Shown piece by piece: positions 51,700-61,457 of a stretch of 64,000 bases of DNA. The stretch covers positions 3,514,251 through 3,578,250 of the forward strand of contig RPFO01000080.1 in assembly GCA_009746045.1 (NCBI GenBank), in the 5' to 3' direction. The notes beneath the pieces were generated by a model. That model was not told where the DNA came from. It saw nothing but the letters and a program-made list of their open reading frames with translations, and did not search any database. Position 1 is the first letter of the stretch. The number at the start of each line of letters is the position of its first letter. Origin of the DNA: Mesostigma viride (lineage: Eukaryota; Streptophyta; Mesostigmatophyceae; Mesostigmatales; Mesostigmataceae). The position numbers were made by a program, and so were the translations under genes.

Positions 51700-54680
51700 G
51701 TGGTGGATTATAATATAATATAATAGTGGTATAATTTAATTCAATTCCTTGACAAAGTCCTGTGTGACAACCGGAATAAGGATGCTCCGGATATCATGTT
51801 GTCAGACGACTCTGACTCAGAACTGGCGTTTTATCCGTGAGTTTTCATTATATGTGACTGTATATGCTGATTAACATCAACAATTTTGTTAATTTGATCA
51901 TTTGGGACAACCTAGTCGGGGTAAAGCCAGTCGGATCAAAATTGGCTCTTTTTATTTACTATTATTTTTATTTACTTTTTCACGCATTATTTTATAAATA
52001 TGTTGCCTGCGCTGGTTGTGTCCTTGATGTTGCCATGCTCTATCACATTGGCCAGTAGAGCACTGCTGAGCCCGAACAATAAATAACCCAAACAATGTGC
52101 CAGTCACTCGCCAATTGAGTGCTTACGACTGGTAAACGCATTATTTGTAAAACCTCGGGCCTCCGACACACACAGACACATACACGCATTCACACATATG
52201 CATATGAAACCATGCTAGCCCCTAGGCGTAAGCAAAAATCACACTCAAGAAATCTACAAAACCATTCCCATAAAGGCAATGGTTCAACACCCGATTGCTA
52301 TACTATCACCAGAATCCATAATCAAACATTGCGATGAGTGTGGATCGCAAAGCCTGCCACGCACGTTTTCACTCCCGCCCGCAGCATCAGATTAGGAATG
52401 AGCGCAATGGACCGCAAGAATGCAGAAGCAGTTGGTCTGCTGCTTCGCGACGAGTAACTCCATTGCCCCGCATGCAAACCTACACAGTCTGTTGACATGT
52501 TCGAATGGCGCCTATCAATTGAAAGCCAGCCCTCCTCCGAACTAGCACTACCCAACATAGGCGCTATCTGCCCATGGATTACGGGTATAAACAGCATTTA
52601 CATAAGACAAACTCAAGCGTGGATTGCGCAACTCGTGTGCTCAATCTGGCTGTATCGTACAGAGATAGCACGCCCTGTATAATTTCTTTTGCTACCCTAC
52701 ACATGATGCCAAGAAAGCCCAGCCTTCCGCCCTTCCCATGTTCGACTCATGCCGATCCAACAGGATGCCCATTCCCAGCAAGCGTCCACTGACGGTCTTG
52801 CTCCTGGAACCCGCCATGGAGCAACCATCGAATAAGCCATGGCCAATCCTGGAAACCTCCTGCCATCCCCCCCCCGACTTTGCACCCGCCGCATGCCGCA
52901 ATCGCCAGCTGTAACGCCAGCCAGAAGGGAAAGGCATATATGCAACGCGTGGCCCCTAACAATCGAAGTCACGCCCGGGGTTTCCCCACTTTAGCTCAGC
53001 AGTTACCTCTGCCCAAGGAAACAAGTTCAAGTGGGCTGCCTCGCGAAGCCGCAAGGCATGTGTTTGCAGAATTAACCTTTGGCAACACCATCGCAAGATC
53101 AAGTGGGTTGCCCCGTGACGCCGCAGAGTGATGGAATATCATCGTGGGAGTACCAATGACCCAGTGGCGTAGTTTGGACCCTGGTCACGTACCACTCGCG
53201 CTTCCTCCGCCCCACCCCTCCTCCAGTGCGGAAGTTCCGTTCCATGACTTCTTCTTCAAACCCACGCGTTAGGCTCACTTTAGGGCCACGGCTGGCACGA
53301 TCCGCAGCCAATGGTTGTCGCTCCCATCCGCAACAAACGGGGGCCTTGGCCGCTCATCCATACCCCTGGGTGGGGGCAGGGAGGGCAAGCCAGCTCGATG
53401 CAACGACCAAGCCGCGAGGCACACTGCCGCCACTTGGCATCACGAGACAAGGCCCTGTTCGACCTGGTCTCTACCGGGCTGTCGTCTCTGCAAGCGCTTG
53501 GCTTGATGGGGGCAGGACCGGACCGAGACACGGGCAGCAGGCCCTGTGCCGCTGTAGACCTTGCTCATGGGAGCCTGCCAGAGACGCATAGCCTGCCTGT
53601 CACTCCAGTTACCGCTGGGCCCATGCCCGGGAGAAAGAGAGACCGTGAGGATGACCTTCGCGGTTCGTCCACCCCAGCGGTCCCTTGTGCCCAGCACCTT
53701 TCCGCTGGGCGATCCATAATGCAGCCGGACCGAATTCCGTTGCTTCGCCAGGCCAGCACCTTTCCGAATCAAGGAGTGGAGATGCGCCCTGTTCTAGCGC
53801 CAGCTAGAACCAAGGGGAATCCGAACTCCGTCGACCAAAAAGGTCGCACTCATGAAGCCTAGTCTCGCCGCAGACGGGCCCGCTGGGAAGGGATCGCTTT
53901 CGCCAGTGAGGCCTGTGCCAAGGCTTTGCTTTCCCAAGCAAGGCCCGTGCCGCGCCTGGAAGCCCACTAGCCGGCCTACGCACAAGAGCTTGCACACATT
54001 CCAACTGACGTCACTGTCACGAGAGCCTGTCACTGTCACTGTCACGAGGCTCCCATGACAGAGACAGACCTGCAAGGGTCCCCTGGTCCGCTGGTTGGGT
54101 AAGCTTCCAGCCGACAACCTTGCAGGCCGTAGCCTCTCAGCAGATGTCCTTGCAGCCGGTAGCCTTACGGCCGACAACCTTGCAGGCGGTAGCCTTTCAG
54201 CAGGTGACCTTCCAGCAGAGCTCGCATGACGGTAACGCGCTGTCTGGGATGCCCGTGGGCGCTGCTCCCTTCCCGGGGGGGGATGTCGGCTAGTTCTTCC
54301 CTACTAGCATCCCGAACATGCCAGCCCACGCCTTGTGCCTGCGAGCACGGAGGGTGGTGTTGAGAGGAAACGGGTGCATGGCAAGTGGCGGGTTAGTTGC
54401 TGAGCGGGAAGTTTTCCGAGCCGGAAAGTCTTCTGAGTGAGCGGGAACATTTTCTGAGCAGGAGGGTTTCTGAGCTAGACCGCGAAGGTGAGCAGGAGCT
54501 AGACTCTGTGAGTTTGTTGTTATACTGAGAAGGTGATGAGAAGAAGTCCAGTTCAGTAGGAGTTTCGTTTCCTTTTCATTCAGTTCAGTCACGTTTATTT
54601 CATGAGCGAACGCGTGGGGTTGGTGCATGACTAAAAAAATGGGGCTTGGATGACGGGGCTTAAAAACAAATCAGCTTACT
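51700..54680. other. About 3 kb without a recognised gene
   Basis: No protein family is recognisable on either strand. A/T-rich sequence occupies 51710-52340. At 54090-54220 short units such as CGACAACCTTGCAGGC and GGTAGCCTTTCAGCAG repeat loosely, and GTCACTGTCACGAG-type repeats lie at 54010-54050. Moderate-length frames at 53226-53860 on both strands lack coding signs. Confidence 0.5.
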
Positions 54681-54685
54681 CGTTC

Positions 54686-54945
54686 TCAACTCTCCAGCAT
54701 GGTTTCCATCGAATCTGCTCCCTTTAACAGCACGCCCAGGTATTTAACCCCCTAATTGCCCACACCCCAACTAGGATTTTATTCTCACATCTCCAACATC
54801 CGTTTGAAATCAGATCCACCCCTTAACCAGCTAGCTAGTAAGGGGGTGGATGAGCCTAGCGAACCATCCCTCACTGCCCACATCCCAATCAACTTGCTCC
54901 TCCCCTCTCCAGCACATGCGTTCGACTGAATCTGCCTCTTCAAGG
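54686..54945 (-). repeat. Three decayed copies of the exon edge at 55000
   Basis: On the minus strand, segments at 54902-54945, 54784-54820 and 54686-54722 resemble 55000-55032 (GATTCCATCGAGCGCATGCT, then GGAGAG and donor-like GTGAGGAT). The donor is changed in two of the three copies (GGGAGG, TTGAGA) and kept as GTGAGA in one. Following sequence (GGGATGTGGGCTGTGAGGG) is repeated too. Spacing is about 100-120 bp. Confidence 0.75.
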
Positions 54946-54998
54946 GTAAGCGCAGGAGCTCAACCCTCACAGCCCACATCCCCACAGGGGTTTCATCC

Positions 54999-55901
54999 TC
55001 ACCTCTCCAGCATGCGCTCGATGGAATCCGCCTCCTTCTGCAATGAGGCCGCCGACCGCTCCATCACGCGTATGCGCGCCGCGAGCGGGTTATCCGCCCA
55101 GCCAGCGGGTGCTCCCTTGATGGCAGTTCCCCCTGAACCCTCCACCGGTGACCCGCCATCCGTCATGACACCCCCCTCCGACCTCGAATGCGACGATGAG
55201 GGGGACAGCAACCCATCTTCCTCCCCATTGCCCGCACTACTGGCCGATGGGTTGACAGCGCCTTCCCCATGGTCCTCCGCCTTTACGGCCCCCAAGGCGC
55301 CACTGTCCGCGTTCGCAGTGTCCTTGCTGTTGCTTTCGTTGGGCTTGTCGTTGTTAAGGCTGTTGTTGTTAGGGTTGCCGTCGTGGATCTCGCCAAGGCC
55401 ACCTTCCGCCCCAACCCCGGTCTCCCTCATCTGCCCCTCCTGCAGCTGTGCCAGCATGGACCGCTGCTTGTCCAGCTGGCCCCGAATCTCCCGCTGCTGC
55501 GCCTGCATCTGCGACAACATCGACGCGTACTGCAGCTGGAGCCGGCACAGCAGCGCCCCCGGGGTCGCTGTGGCATTTGTCTCCGTGGGCGATAAAGGGC
55601 CGGGGCCCTGGGACACCCCCCCCGGGCACATCTGCTGCATACCCAGGGGGCCGGATGACCCGCCGCCACTCATATTCGACCCCATATCCATTTCCATGTC
55701 CATCCCACTGCCCATCACACGGGGGGCCATCATCGCGCTGCCCCCAGGGATCCGACTTTCCTCCGCCCCCGACGACATCACTCCCCCAGGGGGCACCGCT
55801 GCCGATACCATGACTCCCGGGGGCGGGCTGGGGACTTGCCCAGACCCACTTGACCCCCCCCCAGCCCTGCGGATCCTCCCACCCCCCCCCTGGCTTCCCA
55901 C
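54999..55901 (-). CDS. Glutamine-rich protein gene, C-terminal block
   Basis: Third reading-frame block of one minus-strand gene. It is Gly/Met/Ser-rich at first, then has a Gln/Leu helix (LQLQYASMLSQMQAQQREIR, GQLDKQRSMLAQLQEGQMRE), an Asn/Ser/acidic linker, and a final helix (ARIRVMERSAASLQKEADSI, ERMLER). The TGA stop overlaps a good donor (GAG|GTGAGG), so the gene may either end here or splice onward. Decayed copies of this edge lie just downstream. A regulatory or scaffold protein is plausible from composition only. Confidence 0.6.
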   Translation of the reverse strand: MGSQGGGGRIRRAGGGSSGSGQVPSPPPGVMVSAAVPPGGVMSSGAEESRIPGGSAMMAPRVMGSGMDMEMDMGSNMSGGGSSGPLGMQQMCPGGVSQGPGPLSPTETNATATPGALLCRLQLQYASMLSQMQAQQREIRGQLDKQRSMLAQLQEGQMRETGVGAEGGLGEIHDGNPNNNSLNNDKPNESNSKDTANADSGALGAVKAEDHGEGAVNPSASSAGNGEEDGLLSPSSSHSRSEGGVMTDGGSPVEGSGGTAIKGAPAGWADNPLAARIRVMERSAASLQKEADSIERMLER

Positions 55902-56077
55902 AGGTGCTGCCCTGGCCGACGCGGCAGGTCCATCATGTGTTGGGGCCCCTCCAGGGACCCTGGCAGTGAGAGAATGCCCCCAGGGGGCTGCGCACTCGGC
56001 GATGGCGGCAGCTGCGACGAATGTTGCGGGGCGTCGCGCAGCATGAATGGCATCCGCTGTTGTTGATGTTGTTGTTG

Positions 56078-56135
<58 letters not shown>

Positions 56136-58075
56136 AGCAGCAACATCTGTTGCAAATGCTGCTGCTGGTGCAAGTGCTGCTGCGGGTGCTGCTCCTGCTG
56201 CCCATGCTGCTGCTGCTCATGCTGTTGCTGTTGCTGCTGTTCTAGGTGTTGCTGCTGCAACTGCAACATCTGCTGCTGCTGTTGCTGCTGCTTGAGCCAT
56301 AACATCTGCTGCTTTTTCGCATGCCACAAGCCCGCGAGCTCCGCACCCTGCTGACCTGGCGCCGCCCCCAACGACCCCTCTCCACGCACATAGCCGTTTC
56401 CTTGCGAAGATAAGCCAGCTTGCAACAATGCGCTAGTAGTATTGTTCAGTTCCCGATTCATCCCAGCATCCTGCGATGACATGCCAGGGAGCGGCGACCC
56501 CCCTGCTGGGGCCCCGAGTGGCAACCCTCGTGAATTATGACGCTGTAACGGGGATTCTCCCCCCACTTGCGCATGAAGCGACCCCCGCTGCTGCTGATGT
56601 GACAAGTCTTGGGCCAAAAGGGGTTCTCCATTGGGGGAGGAGCCCATGGGGGTCGCGGGCGGGTAGAGCTGCTGTGGAAGCTGTTGTTGCAGCATGGGGG
56701 GGGGCTGCGCCAATCCCAACATTGACGTGCGATTTGGCTGCAACTGGTGCACGATGCGAGCAGCAGGGGGCGCCTGCCCCTGCGGGAGCAGCTTTTGTGC
56801 GGCGTTGACGCCCGGTTGTTGCTGCAGGGCCAGCCGCGGTTGAAGCAGCAACTGCTGCTGCTGCTGCTGCTGTAGCTGCTGCTGCATCAACTGCTGCGCC
56901 TGTTGTTGCAGCTCCTGCGAGTGTTGCTGTTGCTGCTGCTCCTGCGCCTGGTGTTGTTGTTGCTGCTGCTGTTGCCGCATCACGAGCAGGTGCTCGTTGA
57001 AGGCACGACGTTGCTGCTCCGTACCGAGCCACACGCCGTGCTGGAGCAACGGGGGGACAGGTGGCAGTTGCAGGGCCTGCCCGGGCATGGCGGTGATGTT
57101 GGATAGCATCAACTCGTCCTTCCCTATTCCATTAGAGAGCAATGGCTTCGACAGAGGGAGAAGGCTCTCGGACGGACCCCGGGACTGGCCGAAGCCGGAA
57201 GCATCCGGTTGTCCCTGACGTTGCGACAACTGCTGCTGCTGCTGCTGCAACATCCATAACTGTGGCTGCTGCTGCTGCTTTAAATGCTGCTGCAATTCCT
57301 GTTGCAACTGCTGTTGCTGCTGCAACTGCTGGGCTTGCGGCTGCTGCAGAAAGGGTGCCTGCCCTTGCTGCTGCGGCGGGGCAGGCGGGCTCTGCGGTTT
57401 TCCGAACACAGGCAAATGCAACTCTTCGAAGAGCCCTGCCTCCACACGCCCCCGCCCCATCTGGGCCTCCAACTGCTGCACCCACGCCTGCGTGTGGCCC
57501 ATCTCTGGCTGCCCTAGCTGAAGCTGCCGGTACCGGGCCAACTCCATGTCGCCCACGGAACGATCTTCAGCCTCTTGCCGGGGTAACGACGCGAATTGCT
57601 GCGCCTTACTCTGCTGGGACTGGATCTGGGCATCCATGCGCTGCTGCCACCGCTGCTGCGCGAGCATGAGCAGCAACCGCTCTTCTGCGGGGGAAACGCC
57701 CGCGAGGCCAGACAGGGATTCGCCCGCCCTTACACCGCCCCCCACGCCGGCTAGAATCTCACCCACGCCGATGTGGCCCCCTGTGCCGGGATAACCCCCA
57801 CCCCCATCCCGATGCAACAGGTCCGGCCACCCACTGAGCTGAGATGCCGCAATGACAGCGCCTGGGAGTCGGGCCGGGTTTTGGTAGCTCCCGGATGGCC
57901 CGCGTGCCGCCCCTTGCGGCCTGCTGTCCTGCATTACACCCCTTCCACCGCCCAGCGCTTGCAACGGATTCAGTGTCGATTCATCCGAGGACGACACGGA
58001 GAGGCGGGCCCCCCCCCCCCTACCCCCCCCTCCTGAGGATGACTCAGCAACCGGCCGGTAGGGGCATCGGGCCAC
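55778..58075 (-). CDS. Glutamine-rich protein gene, central block
   Basis: A 765-codon open block with long Gln tracts. The longest is at about 56077-56133 (CTG/CAG repeat); many shorter Gln/Leu runs are present. Non-repetitive parts read VSPAEERLLLMLAQQRWQQR, LARYRQLQLGQPEMGHTQAW and FEELHLPVFGKPQSPP, clearly protein-like. It joins the upstream block across a poly-G run near 58011-58030 and the downstream block across poly-G runs near 55850-55895. These junctions are either short introns or homopolymer length changes. Gln-rich proteins of this type are often transcription or RNA-binding cofactors, but no named domain is visible. Confidence 0.7.
56077..56133. repeat. CTG/CAG microsatellite coding poly-Gln
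   Basis: About 19 consecutive CTG triplets on plus (CAG on the coding minus strand). It is the longest of many Gln-coding runs in this gene. Confidence 0.9.
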
Positions 58076-59121
58076 GTGCCTGTCGTGCGGGAGGCGGCGG
58101 TGCCAGGGAAGCTCGTCCCTGTGCTGACGCTCGGCCGCTTCACCCGCGCAATTGTGCTACTTTGACCGAAAGTGCTCCCGCTGTGCGTGGCCCCGCCCCT
58201 GGGCCCGGCAGCGGCCCCCTTGCCCCCGAGGATAGACGAGGGCAGCCCGTCGGCCCCTTCCCCGCGCCCAGGGACGCTCCACAGCATCCCCAGCTGCTCT
58301 TCTGCCGCCGCCCGCCACTGGGCCATGATGGCCTCCTCGGTGGTGGCGGGTTGGGCGATGGCTGAGTCAGCCCGCGACGAGGCGTCCATCCCGTACTCAG
58401 CCCGTCCCGCGGGGTCTACCCTGGGGTGAGGGGGAGTCGGACGGGATGGCGAGGTGGCATCGGCGGACGAGTCTACGTCTCGCCAACGTAGCCCTGTGCT
58501 CCCCATCCCGGTGGGGCCCGGTGGGTGTACCCGCGCGCCTGGGTTGGGCCCCCCCTGCGTCGCCGGCGGCTGCATGCCCGAGGGAACCTGGGGGCAGGTC
58601 GTCGTTCCGGAGCTCGACCCATAGGACGTCGTGGCTCTCGGCGCTCCCGCGCTGACGTGGCCGCCGGGACCTAGCTTGGGGTTATCCCGGGGATTATTCG
58701 TGGCGTGTGCGAGGCCCTTGGGGTGATTCGACGTGACGGAACCGGAAGTGGTCGCCGGGCGCGCGCGCGCGTACGGGTGGTGGTTGAGCGTGTGGAGGTA
58801 ATCTGGTTGAGGGGGATCGTGGAGCGGCGTGCCCGTTTCGGGAGTGTATTCGCCCAGCAGGAGCGCCGAGGGCAGTGGGGGGTGCCAAGGAACCTGTGTG
58901 GTCTCGCTACTCACGCACGCCCCGTTGCCGATCTTGGAATCGCTGTCCCCAGGGTTATTCCCGTAGAAGTCAGTACCAGGCATACCTGGTTGTGCAGTTG
59001 TGCACGGGCGGTGGGGGTGGGTGGGGGGTGGGGGAGATGCGGGGAGGAAGGCGAAGAAGGGCAGACACGTGACAGGAGGAGCAGCACGGGTGTGACAGGC
59101 AAGCGCACGTGTCCCGGTCAT
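57970..59121 (-). CDS. Glutamine-rich protein gene, N-terminal block
   Basis: Pro/Ser/Thr/Gly-rich block of up to 383 codons. An in-frame ATG exists at 59121, but a pyrimidine-rich tract ending in AG lies just above GTATGCCTGG (about 58987), so the real exon may start there with PGMPGTDFYGNNPGDSD. A GTGAGT donor-like site inside it near 58915 leaves room for another intron. A helix-prone segment (TTEEAIMAQWRAAAEEQLGM) lies near 58270-58350. The end of this block (TGRLLSHPQEG) meets the central block at a poly-G run. Confidence 0.5.
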   Translation of the reverse strand: MTGTRALACHTRAAPPVTCLPFFAFLPASPPPPTHPHRPCTTAQPGMPGTDFYGNNPGDSDSKIGNGACVSSETTQVPWHPPLPSALLLGEYTPETGTPLHDPPQPDYLHTLNHHPYARARPATTSGSVTSNHPKGLAHATNNPRDNPKLGPGGHVSAGAPRATTSYGSSSGTTTCPQVPSGMQPPATQGGPNPGARVHPPGPTGMGSTGLRWRDVDSSADATSPSRPTPPHPRVDPAGRAEYGMDASSRADSAIAQPATTEEAIMAQWRAAAEEQLGMLWSVPGRGEGADGLPSSILGGKGAAAGPRGGATHSGSTFGQSSTIARVKRPSVSTGTSFPGTAASRTTGTWPDAPTGRLLSHPQEGGVGGGGPASPCRPRMNRH

Positions 59122-59940
59122 TAAGGCGTGGGATGGAGGAGTGGAATATTAAGTGAACAATAAGTGCAGCTGACCAAACTCACAGTCCATACCAAACTCT
59201 GGCTTCGAAACCGCGATGCCCTCCTTTTTAGGCCCCCTGTTCACCCGGGCCTTGTACTGAAGGAAAGCACACAGCCGTTCTATTCTCCAAAACGATTACC
59301 AAGGACGGAGCGAGCTAGGAGCAGGAGGGATGTACAGATTTGGCTGCCCAGCCCCGTAAGGCGCATGCATGACTGGTGTATGACCTCCGATGCATGCGTA
59401 AACATTGCGATCTTGTGCAAAACTTGTGATGTTGCATGGAACTTCATCGCCTTTCAAGAGCGCATGCTTCTAAAACTTGGGACCGCGAGAATGCCCCGCA
59501 CCTGGCGCCCCGCGAGGCAAGCCCCATTGGGTTCCAAGTTTCTAGACAAACCTACAAGCTGCATAATGTCAGTAGTATTACTGTTATTATTGTTACTTTA
59601 TTACTAGTATTATTATCAATGAGACAACCAGCGCAGGCCGGACATAATCTGGAAGAATCCGGACCATGGTAGCTCGAGCCTGCCGTAATCTTATCCGCGT
59701 TTTCGAGTCGTTCAGGAGTATCATTATATATATCAGAGTATCATTCTTATTATTATCCATGCCGGTTGGAAAGCACGGCACTAGAAAGGGAATATGCCTT
59801 CCAGGAATATACATTTAAACGTAAAAGTGCCAATGAAAATACAAAGTAAATAAAAAACAGCAAGGAGTCCTAGACCACACACAGCGGGAGTGTCTCTACA
59901 ACTATTGAACGTCACAGGACAAACGAGCAAGGAAGTTCGT
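59122..59940. other. No gene recognised; repeat fragment
   Basis: Upstream region of the glutamine-rich gene. It contains a fragment of the CAAGGAGACAACC repeat family at 59617-59720 (GAGACAACCAGCGCAGGCC, GGACCATGGTAGCTCGAGCC) inside A/T-rich sequence. Confidence 0.6.
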
Positions 59941-59943
59941 AGT

Positions 59944-60392
59944 AGCGACAGGCACAAGCCTGCCTTGCATCGGTTGCGACACGCACAAGCCAGCCTTGCA
60001 TTGGCAGCGACACGCACAAGCCAGCCTTGCATTGGCAGCGACAGGCACAAGCCAGCCTAGCATTGGCAGCGACACGCACAAGCGACCCTTTCATTGGTTG
60101 CGACACGCACAAGCGAGCCTTGCATCGGCTGCGACACGCAGAAGCGAGCCTTGCATTGGCTGCGACACGCACCAGCGAGCCTTGCATTGGCAGCGACACG
60201 CACAAGCGAGCCTTGCATTGGCAGCGACACGCACAAGCGAGCCTTGCATTGGCAGCGACACGCACGAGCGAGCCTTGCATTGGCTGCGACACGCACCAGC
60301 GAGCCTTGCATCGGCTGCGACACACACAAGCCAGCCTTGCATCGGCTGCGACACACACAAGCCAGCCTTGCATCGGCTGCGACACGCACAAG
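59944..60392. repeat. 31-bp minisatellite, about 14 units
   Basis: Units such as GCCTTGCATTGGCAGCGACA plus CGCACAAGCGA repeat every 31 bp with CATCGGCT/CATTGGCA variants. 31 is not divisible by 3, so all six frames stay open in places; none is a gene. Confidence 0.95.
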
Positions 60393-60406
60393 CATCCAAG
60401 GGATAC

Positions 60407-60535
60407 TAGTGTCAGGGAAATAGGGCTAAGTAGGGCTACAAAGTAGGGCTACGAAGTAGGGCTAAGAAATAGGGCTAAGAAGTCGGGCTCAAAGTAGGGC
60501 TAAGAAATAGGGCTAAGTAGGGCTACAGTATACAC
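60407..60535. repeat. AGTAGGGCTAAGA-type short tandem repeat
   Basis: About ten degenerate 12-14-bp units with the core TAGGGCTA. It follows the 31-bp array closely. It resembles telomere-like sequence only superficially. Confidence 0.8.
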
Positions 60536-61385
60536 AGGTGGCGGGCGTAAGTACCACAGTGCTAACATCAAAATAGCAGCATCATAACAGCAGTCTCATA
60601 GCGGTAGTGCAAACTTAGGGCTCATGAGGGTGCCCCTATTTAAACAAATCGAAGCTATATATGAGTTGCCTACGAATGAGGATACCTAGCACAATTTTCG
60701 AATCACTGGCAGCATGCACTCTATGGTAGAAAGAGTTTTCCCGCAGTTGGGCTCCAGTTTGGGATGCGTCAGCGTCACAAAACCCCTTCAGCCGCGAGCT
60801 CTATGCCTGAGGTCCTACTTCCAAACCCGCTGGAGCTACGCTGACTTCTCACGTCTCCCCGCCCCCCCTTCCCGCGTACCGGCAGTTAACAGAATTTAAT
60901 TTACTATTTGCTGTTTGCCACGACAATATATTCAAATAAATTTCAAACTCATCGAGGATCAATCCAGGAGCTAGGAGGTACGGACTTGAAATGATGCAGC
61001 AGATGGAATACATGTATATATGGTTGCTGCAAACTAATTTGAAGTGGGCCCAACAACCTATGGAACCTGCCAGCTTCCCGCCAAATGCCAATGAAGATTA
61101 CCAGTACCCAGCTGCCCTGCCATGGCCATGTAAACAATAAATTTGGACTAACCAGGTACATTAATCATTATATAATACGTCAATTGATTCACATAGTAAT
61201 GGATGATATATAATAGATAATAGATAGATAATCAATAACCCATAGACAGTAAATTCGGATATGTGATAGCTGCGCGAGAAAAGCATGGCCCAGAGATGTA
61301 TGTCCTTGAACAGCAGCAAGCATCCATGTCCAAATAGACAAAATCTGTTTTAGGGCTTGAGACACAGTACTAGACCACACACGCA

Positions 61386-61457
61386 TCACACACACACACA
61401 CACACACACACAACACAAACACACACACGCACAACACACACACACACACACACACAC
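61386..61457. repeat. AC dinucleotide microsatellite
   Basis: Interrupted AC run of about 70 bp. The stretch 60540-61385 contains no recognised gene. Confidence 0.95.

Noticed and set aside
53226-54177. Overlapping 120-180-residue frames on both strands
   Set aside because: No motif, no splice or codon support; composition explains the open frames.
59912-60446. Cys-rich or Ala/Thr-rich proteins in the 31-bp array
   Set aside because: The same array is open in several frames on both strands, as expected from a 31-bp period.
60407-60535. Interstitial telomere repeat
   Set aside because: Units are 12-14 bp with TAGGGCTA cores, not a TTTAGGG or TTTTAGGG array.
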